Positions 8,057 through 16,648 of a stretch of DNA of 64,000 nucleotides are shown in pieces. Positions within the stretch are counted from its first letter, which is position 1. Every line of letters starts with the position of its first letter. Made by a program: the position numbers and the translations under genes. The notes below the pieces were generated by a model. It did no database searches, was not told the origin of the DNA, and saw nothing but the letters and a program-made list of their open reading frames with translations. This DNA is from an uncultured bacterium. GTDB lineage: Bacteria > Planctomycetota > UBA1135 > GCA-002686595. The stretch covers positions 1-64,000 of the forward strand of contig CALJGV010000033.1 in the NCBI GenBank assembly GCA_938075305.1. The letters are read 5' to 3'.

Positions 8057-9103
8057 GTGCTCGCACGCTACGCCGTCATCCTGTGGACCCTCGGGCTCCT
8101 CGCTGCGGGTGAGTTCGCCCTGGAGCTCCGGGCCAGCGCCCGAGGGTTCCGCACCCTGCTCTTCGGTGCACCTGTCCTGGCGGCTCCCGCCAGCGACGGC
8201 GAGTTTGGACCCTCATCCCGCTTCCCCTTCCGGTCGCGGATAGCGCCGCGGGAGCGCCGCGACGGGGTCACGCGGATCTGGATCGCCTCGGCCAGCTACG
8301 CGGAGCACGTGCGGATGCCCGTCGAGAGCATCTGGCCGGTCCTGCTCCAGGACGAACTGAAGGCCCGCGGCCTCGCCGTCGAGGTCCTGAACGCGAGCCA
8401 GGCGGGGTGGGAGATGCACCGCTCCGTTCGGACCCTGCGCGAGCTTGGAGAGGCCTGGGCGCCCGACCTCGTCCTGGTCTACCAGATGTCCAACGACCTG
8501 GACCGGATCGCCTCGGCCCTGGTCGGTCGAGCCGTGGACCCGGAGGCGGATCTGGACGCCATCCCCGAACCACCCGCGCCCCCAAGCGACCTCGACCCCA
8601 CCGAGGTCGCGCGCCAGACCACCGCCTACGAGCTGATGCGTTCCAAGTTCGGCCCGCTGGTGGGCGACCTGCGTCCGCAGTGCGACGGGAGGGAGCCTGG
8701 GATCAACGCCGCCGCGGCCGCCCGGATCGAGGCCCGCTTCCGTGGCGTCATCGCCTGCGGGCGTGAGCTCGGCGCCACCCCGATGCTGGTCAGCTTCGCC
8801 ACGGCGTACCCCGACCCCGAGCAGCCCCTCCCGCCCGAGTTCGCGGCCGGGCTCAAGCGCGCCAACAGCCTGCTCTCCAGCGAAGGGTGGCGGCGCTGGG
8901 TGCGACTCGGGGACGAGTGCATGCGCGGGGTCGCCGAGGCGGAGGGCGTCCCGGTGCTCGAGGTCGCCGAGGTGATCGACGGGCGGGCCGAGCACTTCGT
9001 GGACCAGTACCACTTCACCGCCGAGGGTCACCGGCTCGTCGCAACGCAGCTGGCTGACGAGCTCGAACCGCGGCTCCGGGCGAGGGCGGAGGCAGGCCGG
9101 TGA
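8057..9103 (+). CDS. SGNH/GDSL-like hydrolase partner of MBOAT acyltransferase
   Basis: A 348-residue protein with an N-terminal membrane or signal segment (about 5-21). The rest is an SGNH-type fold: RIWIASASYAEH as a degenerate block I, LNASQAGWEM as block II, VLVYQMSNDLDRI carrying the block III Asn, and DQYHFTAEGHRLVA giving the block V Asp and His. Start is the GTG at 8057. The stop overlaps the GTG of the MBOAT gene (GTGA). Known analogues (AlgJ/AlgX, DltD, PatB) receive acyl groups from an MBOAT protein and attach them to extracellular glycans; I infer the same here, in the periplasm. Confidence 0.78.
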   Translation: MLARYAVILWTLGLLAAGEFALELRASARGFRTLLFGAPVLAAPASDGEFGPSSRFPFRSRIAPRERRDGVTRIWIASASYAEHVRMPVESIWPVLLQDELKARGLAVEVLNASQAGWEMHRSVRTLRELGEAWAPDLVLVYQMSNDLDRIASALVGRAVDPEADLDAIPEPPAPPSDLDPTEVARQTTAYELMRSKFGPLVGDLRPQCDGREPGINAAAAARIEARFRGVIACGRELGATPMLVSFATAYPDPEQPLPPEFAAGLKRANSLLSSEGWRRWVRLGDECMRGVAEAEGVPVLEVAEVIDGRAEHFVDQYHFTAEGHRLVATQLADELEPRLRARAEAGR

Positions 9104-10509
9104 ACTTCAACTCGGCCGAGTACCTGGTCTTCCTGCCCGTCGTGCTGCTGCTCCACGGGCTGCTCGCCGGTCGCGAACGCGGCCGTCACTGGCTGCTGCT
9201 CGCGGCGAGTTACCTGTTCTACATGTCGTGGGACTGGCAGTACGCCAGCCTGATCGCCTTCTCCACCTTCGTGGACTACGGGCTCGGGAGGGCCATGGCC
9301 GCGAGCGAGGACGGCCGCCGGCGCCGCGCGCTGCTCGTGGCGAGCCTGACCACGAACCTCGGGCTCCTCGCGGTCTTCAAGTACTTCAACTTCTTCGCGG
9401 ACTCGGCGGAGAGCGCCCTCACCTGGGTCGGGCTCGACGTCGAGGTCCCCCACCACCGGCTGCTGCTCCCGGTGGGCATCAGCTTCTACACCTTCCAGAC
9501 CCTCAGCTACACGATCGACCTCTACCGGCGACAGATCGAGGTGGAGCGGAGCCTGACGCGCTTCGCGCTGTTCGTCTCGTTCTTCCCCCAGCTGGTGGCG
9601 GGCCCCATCGTCCGGGCCAGCGAGTTCCTGCCACAGCTCTCGTCGCCGCGGACCGTCCGGGCCGAGCAGGTGCGCCGAGGGGTCGCCCGGATCTTCCGGG
9701 GCCTCCTGAAGAAGGTCCTCATCGCTGACCTGCTGGCCGCAACCCTGGTCGACCCGGCCTTCGCCAACCTGGAGAGCGCCGCGAGCCTGGACCTCGTGCT
9801 CGGCCTGTACGCATACGCCTTCCAGATCTACGCCGACTTCTCCGGGTACTCGGACATCGCGATCGGAACGGCCCTTTGTCTCGGGTACGAGCTCCCGGAG
9901 AACTTCAACCGCCCCTACCTCTCGCGCAACGTGCGGGAGTTCTGGACGCGCTGGCACATCTCCCTCTCGAGCTGGCTCCGCGACTACCTCTACATCCCCC
10001 TCGGCGGCAACCGGGGCAGCCAGCGACGCACCTCGTTCAACCTGATGACGACCATGGTCCTCGGGGGGCTGTGGCACGGGGCGGCGGCGAACTTCCTGCT
10101 ATGGGGGGCCTATCACGGCCTCCTGCTGATGTTCTCGCGCGGAGCGGACCGGCGCGCCGGCGAGCACGCGGCGCCGGCCCGCTCGGTCTTCCTCGAGCGG
10201 GCGATCTGCTTCCACCTGGTCCTCGGCGGCTGGCTCCTGTTCCGGGTTCAGTCCATGGGGCAGCTCGGCGATTGGATCCGAGGCGTGTCCGAAATGCGTC
10301 CGGGCATGGACGCCCGCCCGGTAGCCGTGCTCCTGCTCGCCATCGCGGCCGCCTTGCACTTCACGCCACGGGGGCTCGTGGACCGCGCCCAGGAGAGATT
10401 CTCCGATGGCTTCCCGACGCCCGTGCAGGGCGCGGTCTACGCTGCGCTGGTCCTTCTGCTCTGCGGCGCGACCCTCGACACCTCGGCGTTCATCTACTTC
10501 CAGTTCTGA
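9100..10509 (+). CDS. MBOAT family O-acyltransferase (AlgI-like)
   Basis: A 469-residue polytopic membrane protein of the AlgI/DltB group. Diagnostic stretches are FLPVVLLLHGLLAG and SYLFYMSWDWQY at the N-terminus, LLPVGISFYTFQTLSYTIDLYR, FVSFFPQLVAGPIVRASEFLPQ, FADFSGYSDIAIGTA, RPYLSRNVREFWTRWHISLSSW and LGGLWHGAA with the catalytic His326. It moves acetyl groups across the membrane for O-acetylation of an exopolysaccharide or wall polymer. It is coupled to the SGNH protein upstream. Length agrees with the family (about 460-520). Confidence 0.93.
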   Translation: MNFNSAEYLVFLPVVLLLHGLLAGRERGRHWLLLAASYLFYMSWDWQYASLIAFSTFVDYGLGRAMAASEDGRRRRALLVASLTTNLGLLAVFKYFNFFADSAESALTWVGLDVEVPHHRLLLPVGISFYTFQTLSYTIDLYRRQIEVERSLTRFALFVSFFPQLVAGPIVRASEFLPQLSSPRTVRAEQVRRGVARIFRGLLKKVLIADLLAATLVDPAFANLESAASLDLVLGLYAYAFQIYADFSGYSDIAIGTALCLGYELPENFNRPYLSRNVREFWTRWHISLSSWLRDYLYIPLGGNRGSQRRTSFNLMTTMVLGGLWHGAAANFLLWGAYHGLLLMFSRGADRRAGEHAAPARSVFLERAICFHLVLGGWLLFRVQSMGQLGDWIRGVSEMRPGMDARPVAVLLLAIAAALHFTPRGLVDRAQERFSDGFPTPVQGAVYAALVLLLCGATLDTSAFIYFQF

Positions 10510-10592
10510 ACGGGGGTCCGGTTCGGCGCCTGAGCCGACTTCCCGGGGGGACCTCATTCCCGAGAGCTTCCAAGGAAGCACTCAGCCCTGCC

Positions 10593-11852
10593 ATGACCGA
10601 TTCGAACCCTGCCCCCTCGGCAGACCCCGAGGACGTGCAACGTCCCGGCGTCGAGCTGCTGCTTTCTGCGCTCACTCCCAACAGCGGAGACCTGAACGCT
10701 GACCTTCAGCGCGCACTCGCGCTGGCGACAGGGTTCTTCGGGCTGACGATCGGAATCGTGAGCCGGGTGGAGGGTGACTCGTACCAGGTCGAGTGCGTGC
10801 ACCAGCCCGAAGGGGCGGGCATCGAGATCGGGCAGACCTTCAGCCTCGGCAGCACCTACTGCGCCATCACCCTCCAGGCCAACGACGTGGTGTCCATCGA
10901 CGACATGCGGACCTCGGCCTACAGCGAGCACCCGTGCTACGAAGCCTTCCGACTCGAGTCCTATCTCGGCGCACCGATCCGGGTGGACGGAGAGCTGTAC
11001 GGCACGCTCAACTTCTCCTCCCCCGATGCCCGACCGCGGCGCTGGTTGGAGACCGACCGAGACCTCGTCCGGCTGCTCGCGCTCTGGGTCGAGTCCACGA
11101 TCTCAAGGGGTCGACTGAACCGGCGCCTGGGCGACGTGGTCCGCCAGCTCGACCAGTCGAACCGGGACCTCCGGGAGCGGAATGAGGACCTCGACTTCTA
11201 CGCCCAACACGCGAGCCATGACCTCCAGGCTCCCCTGAAGAACATCCTCTCGCTCATGGACCTCTTCGCGCTGGAGCACGGCATCCCGGCCCAGGTGACG
11301 GAGGACCTCGGGCTCATCCGCAGCGAGGTCGACCGCATGCTCGGCATGGTCCAGGGCATCCTCCGCTTCAGCCGGTCCAGCCGGACGGAGCTGGAGCCGG
11401 CGGCGGTGGACATGGTGGCGTCTTGCGAAAGCGTCCTCGCGTCCTTGCGAGACGAGCTCGAGCGCACCGGGGCCGTGGTCTCCGTGGGGTCGATCCCGGA
11501 CGTAGCCGGCGATCCCGCGCTACTCGAGCAAGTGATGCAGAACCTCGTCGAGAACGCCATCAAGTACCAGCCCCCTGGCCAGCAGCCCGTGGTGACCATC
11601 CAGGGTCGAGAGGAAGGTGGCGTGGTCTACGTGGACGTGGTCGACAACGGGATCGGGTTGGACGAGGCGAGCGCGGAGCTGGTCTTCAAGCCCCTGGGCC
11701 GCCTCCACCAGGACGACGCTTACGAGGGCAACGGGCTCGGCCTCTCGATCTGCCGGAAGATCGCCCGGAGGCACGGCGGCGAGCTGAGCTTTCGGTCGAG
11801 CCCGGGTGCAGGGGCGACGTTCACCATCTCCCTCCCCGCCGCTGAACGCTGA
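10593..11852 (+). CDS. GAF-domain sensor histidine kinase
   Basis: A 419-residue soluble kinase. A GAF domain covers about 25-175 (CAITLQANDVVSIDDM, APIRVDGELYGTLNF), a short coiled linker (RLGDVVRQLDQSNRDLRERN) follows, then the H box FYAQHASHDLQAPLKN with phospho-His209, N box QNLVENAIKY, G1 DNGIG, F box and G2 GNGLGLSICRKIA. This layout is like phytochrome or cyanobacterial Hik-type kinases whose GAF binds a ligand, but no chromophore Cys is evident. No response regulator is adjacent; one stand-alone receiver protein lies at 22550. The frame is open upstream inside the MBOAT gene, but ATG 10593 begins the kinase. Confidence 0.92.
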   Translation: MTDSNPAPSADPEDVQRPGVELLLSALTPNSGDLNADLQRALALATGFFGLTIGIVSRVEGDSYQVECVHQPEGAGIEIGQTFSLGSTYCAITLQANDVVSIDDMRTSAYSEHPCYEAFRLESYLGAPIRVDGELYGTLNFSSPDARPRRWLETDRDLVRLLALWVESTISRGRLNRRLGDVVRQLDQSNRDLRERNEDLDFYAQHASHDLQAPLKNILSLMDLFALEHGIPAQVTEDLGLIRSEVDRMLGMVQGILRFSRSSRTELEPAAVDMVASCESVLASLRDELERTGAVVSVGSIPDVAGDPALLEQVMQNLVENAIKYQPPGQQPVVTIQGREEGGVVYVDVVDNGIGLDEASAELVFKPLGRLHQDDAYEGNGLGLSICRKIARRHGGELSFRSSPGAGATFTISLPAAER

Positions 11853-12005
11853 CATCGCAGCCGGGCCAGACCGGTGAGCACCTCCGGGGGCCCGTTGGAC
11901 GGGGTCCAAGGGAACGGGCCGCCCTGGCCCGACCGGGTCCCGGGTCCGAAACTACGGGCCGTCCGTGGCAACGCCGCAAGATCCCCCGACGAAGGACATG
12001 GGAAC

Positions 12006-13193
12006 ATGAGCAGCTCACCTCGTCCCTCGCAAGAACCGACCTACGCCCGCGGCCGCCTCCAGCTCGGCATCGGCGGCGTGGGGACCATGGTGGTCCTCGC
12101 CGCGGCGGCCGCCGGGCTGGGCCTGCCCGCCACGATCTTCCCGGACGCCGGGGGGACCTTCCTCACCGACGCCAGGGCGCTGCTGGCCTGGGGGGCCGGC
12201 CTCGCGTTCGCCACGCTGCCCGTAGAGGCGCTGGGAGGGTTCTTCGTCCCCAGGGCCTTCCGGCGCCGCCACCCCTCCCTCGCGGGGTGGATCCTGGGGT
12301 GGATGCGCGGCGCCCTGGTGGTGACCCTGATCATGGGGCTTTGCGGGGCCACGACCCTTGCCGCCGGTCGGGCCGCTGGGCCGGGCGCAGCGATCGGGGT
12401 GTTCGGGATCCTCCTGTTCTCGATGCTCGTGCTTCAGGTCTCGGTCGCGCGGTGGGTCGCCGGGCTACGCCCGAGCGAGGTCGGCCTCGGCGCGGTCCGG
12501 GAAGAGCTCGAACGCCTCGGCGGCTCGCCGCCCCGGCTCCAGGTCCTGGAGGCCGAGGACGAGGGATTCACCGGGGGAATCGCCGGCCTCCCCGGATGCG
12601 AAGCCTGCGTGCTCCCGGTGGCCTGGGTGGCTCAGCTGGAGCCCAGGTCGCTGGCCCTGCTACTGGCCCGCCGCTCGCACATCGTGGGCGGCGGCCTGCG
12701 GGCCGCAGGCGTCGCCCTCGCGGTGCTCTGGACCCTCGGCACCTTCTCCGCCGCCTCCGTCCTCCCCGGCGCGGGCCTCGCCTCCGTGGCAGGCTTCGTC
12801 ACCACCTCGCTTTGGTTCAGCCTGCTCTCATTCGTGGGCCTGCTCGTCCTGCCGACCCCCAGCCGTGCGGCCACGCGGCGCGCGGATGCGCGGCTCATGG
12901 CAGAGCTCTCGGCGGAAGACCAGCGGCTCTTTGCCGCGACTCTGGGCTCCCTGGATCGCCTCCAGGACGACGAGCCGGAGCGCCCGGCCTCCGTCGAGAG
13001 CATCTTCCATCCGATCCCCTCCCTCGAGTCCCGAAGGCGCGCGCTCGGGGAGCCCCCGCGGGGCCTGGCACCCTGGCACGTGGCCCGCACGGCCATCTAC
13101 CTCTCCATCGTAGGCATGAACCCGCTCCATCGGCTGGTGCACTGCAACGTGGGGCGGCCCGAGCTGTGGGTCTTCTTGCCCGCCGACGGCTGA
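12006..13193 (+). CDS. M48-like membrane protein lacking the zinc motif (pseudopeptidase)
   Basis: A 395-residue membrane protein with about six hydrophobic segments (22-45, 57-80, 101-120, 128-146, 233-255 and 262-283). The region 165-345 follows the plan of an M48 (HtpX/Oma1) peptidase: PRLQVLEAEDEGFTGGIAG, then LEPRSLALLLARRSHIVGGG where HExxH should be, SRAATRRAD (286-294) where SRxxExxAD should be, and HPIPSLESRRRAL (335-347), matching the HPxxxxRxxxL tail. The catalytic Glu, the first His and the Glu ligand are all replaced (ARRSH, TRRAD). I therefore infer an inactive homologue. ATG 12006 is preceded by a purine-rich AAGGACATGGGA. The frame is open further upstream to 11874 but looks non-coding there. 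Confidence 0.7.
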   Translation: MSSSPRPSQEPTYARGRLQLGIGGVGTMVVLAAAAAGLGLPATIFPDAGGTFLTDARALLAWGAGLAFATLPVEALGGFFVPRAFRRRHPSLAGWILGWMRGALVVTLIMGLCGATTLAAGRAAGPGAAIGVFGILLFSMLVLQVSVARWVAGLRPSEVGLGAVREELERLGGSPPRLQVLEAEDEGFTGGIAGLPGCEACVLPVAWVAQLEPRSLALLLARRSHIVGGGLRAAGVALAVLWTLGTFSAASVLPGAGLASVAGFVTTSLWFSLLSFVGLLVLPTPSRAATRRADARLMAELSAEDQRLFAATLGSLDRLQDDEPERPASVESIFHPIPSLESRRRALGEPPRGLAPWHVARTAIYLSIVGMNPLHRLVHCNVGRPELWVFLPADG

Positions 13194-13244
13194 ATGGACT
13201 CGGACGCCCTTCACCCGGTGAGCGCGGGCGTGGTGCCATGAACG

Positions 13245-13286
13245 GCCAGCGCCCGCGACCTCCGGCGGGAGATCACGGGCGCTGGC
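13245..13286. terminator. 11-bp inverted repeat between convergent genes
   Basis: GCCAGCGCCCG (13245-13255) and CGGGCGCTGGC (13276-13286) are exact reverse complements separated by 20 bases, within the 109 bases between two converging genes. This suits a bidirectional terminator; there is no long T-run. Confidence 0.55.
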
Positions 13287-13302
13287 GGGGTTCGGCGCCC
13301 TG

Positions 13303-14073
13303 TCAGCGGTTCATCGAGAAGGCGACGGGGCCGATCCAGCTGTGGTAGGAGAAGTCCTCTGCGTTGGAGCTGACCTCACCCATGAAGAGGCGCGCGTCCT
13401 CGACGTCCACGCAGTCGATGATGGCCACGCAGCGCCCGGCAAGCTCCCCGTCGGTGCAGTCGCCCTGGCACAGGACGATGGACCCCATCTTCGCCACCGT
13501 CGCGGTCATCGCCGTCGAGCTGGGGCCAGTGATGATGACGTAGGGCCGGGGAGCGTCCCCGCTCCCGCTCAGCACGAGTTCGCCGATCCTCGAGAGGTCG
13601 GTGTCGGTCACGAAGCTGGAGGCGGCGTTCTCGTAGAGGCCGGTCCCGCTGGCGGGACCTTCGCAGCAGCGCTCGAGCGCCGCGTCCGCGTCGGCGGTGT
13701 TGAAGAACATGAGCTGTCGAACCCGGCTGTTCCCGCGGGGCGGCACGACCGGTCCGGCCGCGGCGAGCGACGCGTTCAGCTGGAGCCACTCCACGAAGGC
13801 GTTCTGCTCGGACGAGATGGCCAGCATCTCCTCCGGAGCCGGGACGACGTTGGGGTCAATGAGGCTCGTCGCCACGATGGTGTAGGTCTCACCGCCCGGC
13901 GCGTTGGCCTCATCGGCGGCGGTCTCCTCGATCACGTCGGCGGAGGTGGAGACCGGCTCGACCTCCACGGTCAACGGCTCGGACCCCGTGTCCACCGAAG
14001 CGCTGAGCTCGGGGGCGGAGGAGCAGGCCGCGAGGAGGAGGGCAGGGAGGAGGCTGGCCGGGAGAATGCGCAT
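13303..14073 (-). CDS. lipoprotein, unknown function
   Basis: A 256-residue lipoprotein: signal MRILPASLLPALLLAAC with lipidated Cys17, then an acidic Thr/Glu/Val-rich linker (about 18-65). The folded part begins at YTIVATSLIDPNVVPAPEEMLAI. Four further Cys pairs (ERCCEG, LCQGDCTDG, IIDCVD) suggest disulphides, and SYHSWIGPVAFSMN ends the protein. No family was recognised. The start at ATG 14073 gives the proper signal; the open frame extends to 14139 but adds a charged front that would destroy it. Confidence 0.78.
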   Translation of the reverse strand: MRILPASLLPALLLAACSSAPELSASVDTGSEPLTVEVEPVSTSADVIEETAADEANAPGGETYTIVATSLIDPNVVPAPEEMLAISSEQNAFVEWLQLNASLAAAGPVVPPRGNSRVRQLMFFNTADADAALERCCEGPASGTGLYENAASSFVTDTDLSRIGELVLSGSGDAPRPYVIITGPSSTAMTATVAKMGSIVLCQGDCTDGELAGRCVAIIDCVDVEDARLFMGEVSSNAEDFSYHSWIGPVAFSMNR

Positions 14074-14220
14074 GGTGGTCGTCGGTTGCGGTTCAGAGGT
14101 GATCTGGGGTTCCGAGCGGTACTTCGGCCTGATCTCCATCGACCTTGAGGGCCCTTCCCCTCCCCCTCTCCCCCCACGCCTGGGGGCGTTCTCCTCGGGC
14201 CCCTCCAGGGCCGGGCCGGG

Positions 14221-14751
14221 TCAGGCCCGCCGGGCCCTGAGGGCCAGGATCAGCCGGGCCGACAGGCCGAAGTTCCACCAGAAGAAGCGGTTCACGCCGC
14301 CCCAGAGGCTCCCCAGCCCCCGCCGCACGTCCGTGTCCAGTCGCATCCGGAGCGTGGACCGACCCGGGCCCGCCTCCTCGAACCAGAACTGGAGCCGGCG
14401 CGGCCGCGCGACCCGCATGGAGAGGGCGTAGGACCCATAGCCGTAGATCAGGTCCCGGTACTCCGGCGCGCGGACCTCGCCGATCACCCCGTGGAAGCTC
14501 ATCAGGGGTCCGTGGTGAGCGTTCAGGCAGCCCGGCTCGAAGCCGCCCGGGCGCCCGTCCGGCATGGGCAAGAACTCGACCCGGAACGGCGGCAGCTGTC
14601 CGCGCGTGAACGTCCTGGGGTCGTTGAGCCACGCCCACACCACCTCACGCGGCACCCCGAGGTTCCAGGCGAGTTCCAGGGAGTGGGGACGGAAGCCGGG
14701 CGGCGTCGCGCCCGAGGCGAGGGGCACCGTGAGGTTGGGGTCGACGTCCAT
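14221..14751 (-). CDS. SRPBCC (START-like) fold protein
   Basis: A 176-residue protein. LAWNLGVPREVVWAWLNDPRTFTRG is the typical opening of a START/SRPBCC polyketide-cyclase-like domain (strand, then W..L.D). A long beta sheet with PEYRDLIYGYGSYALSMRVARP and RLQFWFEEAGPGRSTLRMRLDTDV follows, and a C-terminal helix FFWWNFGLSARLILALRARR closes the fold. These domains bind hydrophobic ligands; the ligand here is unknown. It lies 43 bases downstream of the DUF429 gene on the same strand. Confidence 0.75.
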   Translation of the reverse strand: MDVDPNLTVPLASGATPPGFRPHSLELAWNLGVPREVVWAWLNDPRTFTRGQLPPFRVEFLPMPDGRPGGFEPGCLNAHHGPLMSFHGVIGEVRAPEYRDLIYGYGSYALSMRVARPRRLQFWFEEAGPGRSTLRMRLDTDVRRGLGSLWGGVNRFFWWNFGLSARLILALRARRA

Positions 14752-14794
14752 GTGCCATGCCCTTCGTCCGCGCGAGGGCTCCGGGTGCGGGCGA

Positions 14795-15514
14795 TCAGTA
14801 CCAGATGGCGACGGGCCGTCCGTGCTCGTCCAGCTCCGGGGCCTCGGGGACGCGGCCGGCCTCGCCAGTGGCGATCCGGCGCGCGGACCAGGCGGCGGCC
14901 GCCGCATCCAGCACGTCGTCCACCGGGACGGCTCCCCCCTCCCCCAGGTCGGAGGGGAGCTCGAGCCCCTCAGCGGCGAGCAGGTCCCGGCGCTCGGACG
15001 CGCCGTTCCACGAGCGCTTCCCCGTGAGGAGGACCCGACCGGCCATGGCTCCGAAGGCCAGCTCGGGGTGAACCTCGAAGACCCTGGGATCGGCCCGCAG
15101 CCCGTCCGCCTCCAGCACGTTGTGCCGCAGCGCGTAGCTCTGGGCCGAGATGCTCTTGCCGGTCAGCTCCGTCGCGCGGGCGCGCGCCTCGGCGTAGGTC
15201 GGCGCCTCGAGCACGGCCCGCGGCGGAGTCATGAAGATGGTGGCGCGCCTGGAGCCGAGGGCGACCCGCGCGGCGGCGTCGGCGGCCCGAGGTCCCGACT
15301 CGGGCATGCCGAGGGGCACGTCGATCCCGAACGCATCCGCACCCCCATGCGCGGCGAGCACGTGGGCGAGGCTGTCACAAACTGCGGCGGACTGAAAGGT
15401 GCCCTCGCGGTCGATGGCGATGGCCACCCAGCGCCCCCGGGTCCCGTCCACCCCCACGTAGGGGCCGCCCCCGTCCGGGGGGAGCGCTCTCTCCGTGCCG
15501 TTGAGGTCGTCCAT
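14795..15514 (-). CDS. DUF429 family protein (RNase H-like fold)
   Basis: A 239-residue protein starting at ATG 15514. Recognisable features are GVDGTRGRWVAIAIDREG (a conserved Asp at the start of an RNase H-like strand), FGIDVPLGMPESGPRAADAAAR, YALRHNVLEAD, RVFEVHPELAFGAMAG and the late PVDDVLDAAAAAWSARR. These are the hallmarks of DUF429, a family predicted to be nucleases or phosphotransferases with an RNase H fold, whose function is not established. The gene is divergent from the beta-propeller lipoprotein gene; their starts are only 56 bases apart. Confidence 0.85.
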   Translation of the reverse strand: MDDLNGTERALPPDGGGPYVGVDGTRGRWVAIAIDREGTFQSAAVCDSLAHVLAAHGGADAFGIDVPLGMPESGPRAADAAARVALGSRRATIFMTPPRAVLEAPTYAEARARATELTGKSISAQSYALRHNVLEADGLRADPRVFEVHPELAFGAMAGRVLLTGKRSWNGASERRDLLAAEGLELPSDLGEGGAVPVDDVLDAAAAAWSARRIATGEAGRVPEAPELDEHGRPVAIWY

Positions 15515-15570
15515 GGGAGCCGTTCTACCAGCAAGCTCCGCCCGCCGCCGCCGCCGGATAGCATCGGTCC

Positions 15571-16620
15571 ATGAGAACCGCCCCCCTGGCCCTCGCCTGC
15601 CTCGCCCTCCCTGCGCTCTCCTGCAGCGGCACCGGCCCCCACCACTTGCAGACCCTCCACCCACTCTCCACTGGAACCGAGTCCAGCCTCCGCGGGCTGT
15701 GCGCCGTGGACCGGCAGGTCGCCTGGGCCACCGGTAGCGGCGGGACCGTGGTGGTCACGTCGGACGGCGGCGATTCCTGGCGGGCGGTCGCACCCACGGA
15801 GATCGCTGACCTCGACGTCCGCGACGTCCACGCCCTCGACGACAGCACGGCGTGGATCATGTGCGCTGGGCCGGGCGAGAAGTCGCGCATCCTCTTCACC
15901 GAGGACGGCGGCGACACCTGGGAGGAGCAGCATCGGGAGGAGGACGAGGCGGCGTTCCTGGACGGCTTCGCCTTCTTCGACGCGGAGCGCGCCATCTGCT
16001 ACGGCGACCCCTTGGCCGACGGCGGGTTTCGGATCCTCCGGACCGAGGACGGCGGCGCGAACTGGACCCCCGTCGCGCCGGGCCCCCTCGCGCTGGCCTC
16101 GGGCGAGGCGAGCTTCGCAGCGAGCGGCACCGGGATCCGGGCACTGGAGTCGGGCGAGGTCTGGATCATCACCGGCGCCAACGATGGCGTCTCCCGCGTC
16201 TTCGCCGGCTCGGGGGCCGACGGCGCCCTCTGGAGCGTCTCCGACTCGACGATCCCGGCTCCCAAGCCCGCCGCTGGAGCCTTCAGCATCGCGTTCCAGC
16301 CCGACGGCCAGGGTGCCCTGGTGGGCGGTGACTACCAGCAGCGCGATGAGGGTGGCGTCCAGTGCGCCTCGTGGAGCGACGACTTCGGCGCCAGCTGGCA
16401 CCCCTGCGAGGTCGGCCCCCGCGGGCAGCGCGCAGGCTCCGCCGCCCTCGGGGGCGGGGCCTTCATCGCCACGGGCCAGACCGGAACGGACATCAGCCGC
16501 GACGGCGGGCGGACCTGGTCGGCCCTCTCCGACCTCGGCTTCCACTGCGTCGAGGTCGCCACCTCCGACGGGAGCGTCTGGTTCGCTGGCCCCGAAGGTC
16601 GCGCTGGCCGACTCCGCTGA
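15571..16620 (+). CDS. Asp-box/YCF48-like beta-propeller lipoprotein
   Basis: A 349-residue protein with lipoprotein signal (LALPALSCSG, Cys18). The body is built of propeller blades marked by Asp-box turns: TSDGGDSW, TEDGGDTW, TEDGGANW, SDDFGASW and SRDGGRTW. Such Hcf136/YCF48-like propellers are protein-binding scaffolds or sialidase-like folds. I see no sialidase arginine triad, so a binding role at the cell surface is more likely than catalysis. It ends 28 bases before pyrD. Confidence 0.85.
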   Translation: MRTAPLALACLALPALSCSGTGPHHLQTLHPLSTGTESSLRGLCAVDRQVAWATGSGGTVVVTSDGGDSWRAVAPTEIADLDVRDVHALDDSTAWIMCAGPGEKSRILFTEDGGDTWEEQHREEDEAAFLDGFAFFDAERAICYGDPLADGGFRILRTEDGGANWTPVAPGPLALASGEASFAASGTGIRALESGEVWIITGANDGVSRVFAGSGADGALWSVSDSTIPAPKPAAGAFSIAFQPDGQGALVGGDYQQRDEGGVQCASWSDDFGASWHPCEVGPRGQRAGSAALGGGAFIATGQTGTDISRDGGRTWSALSDLGFHCVEVATSDGSVWFAGPEGRAGRLR

Positions 16621-16648
16621 TCCCGGGGGCGCTATCCTCTGCCCGCCC

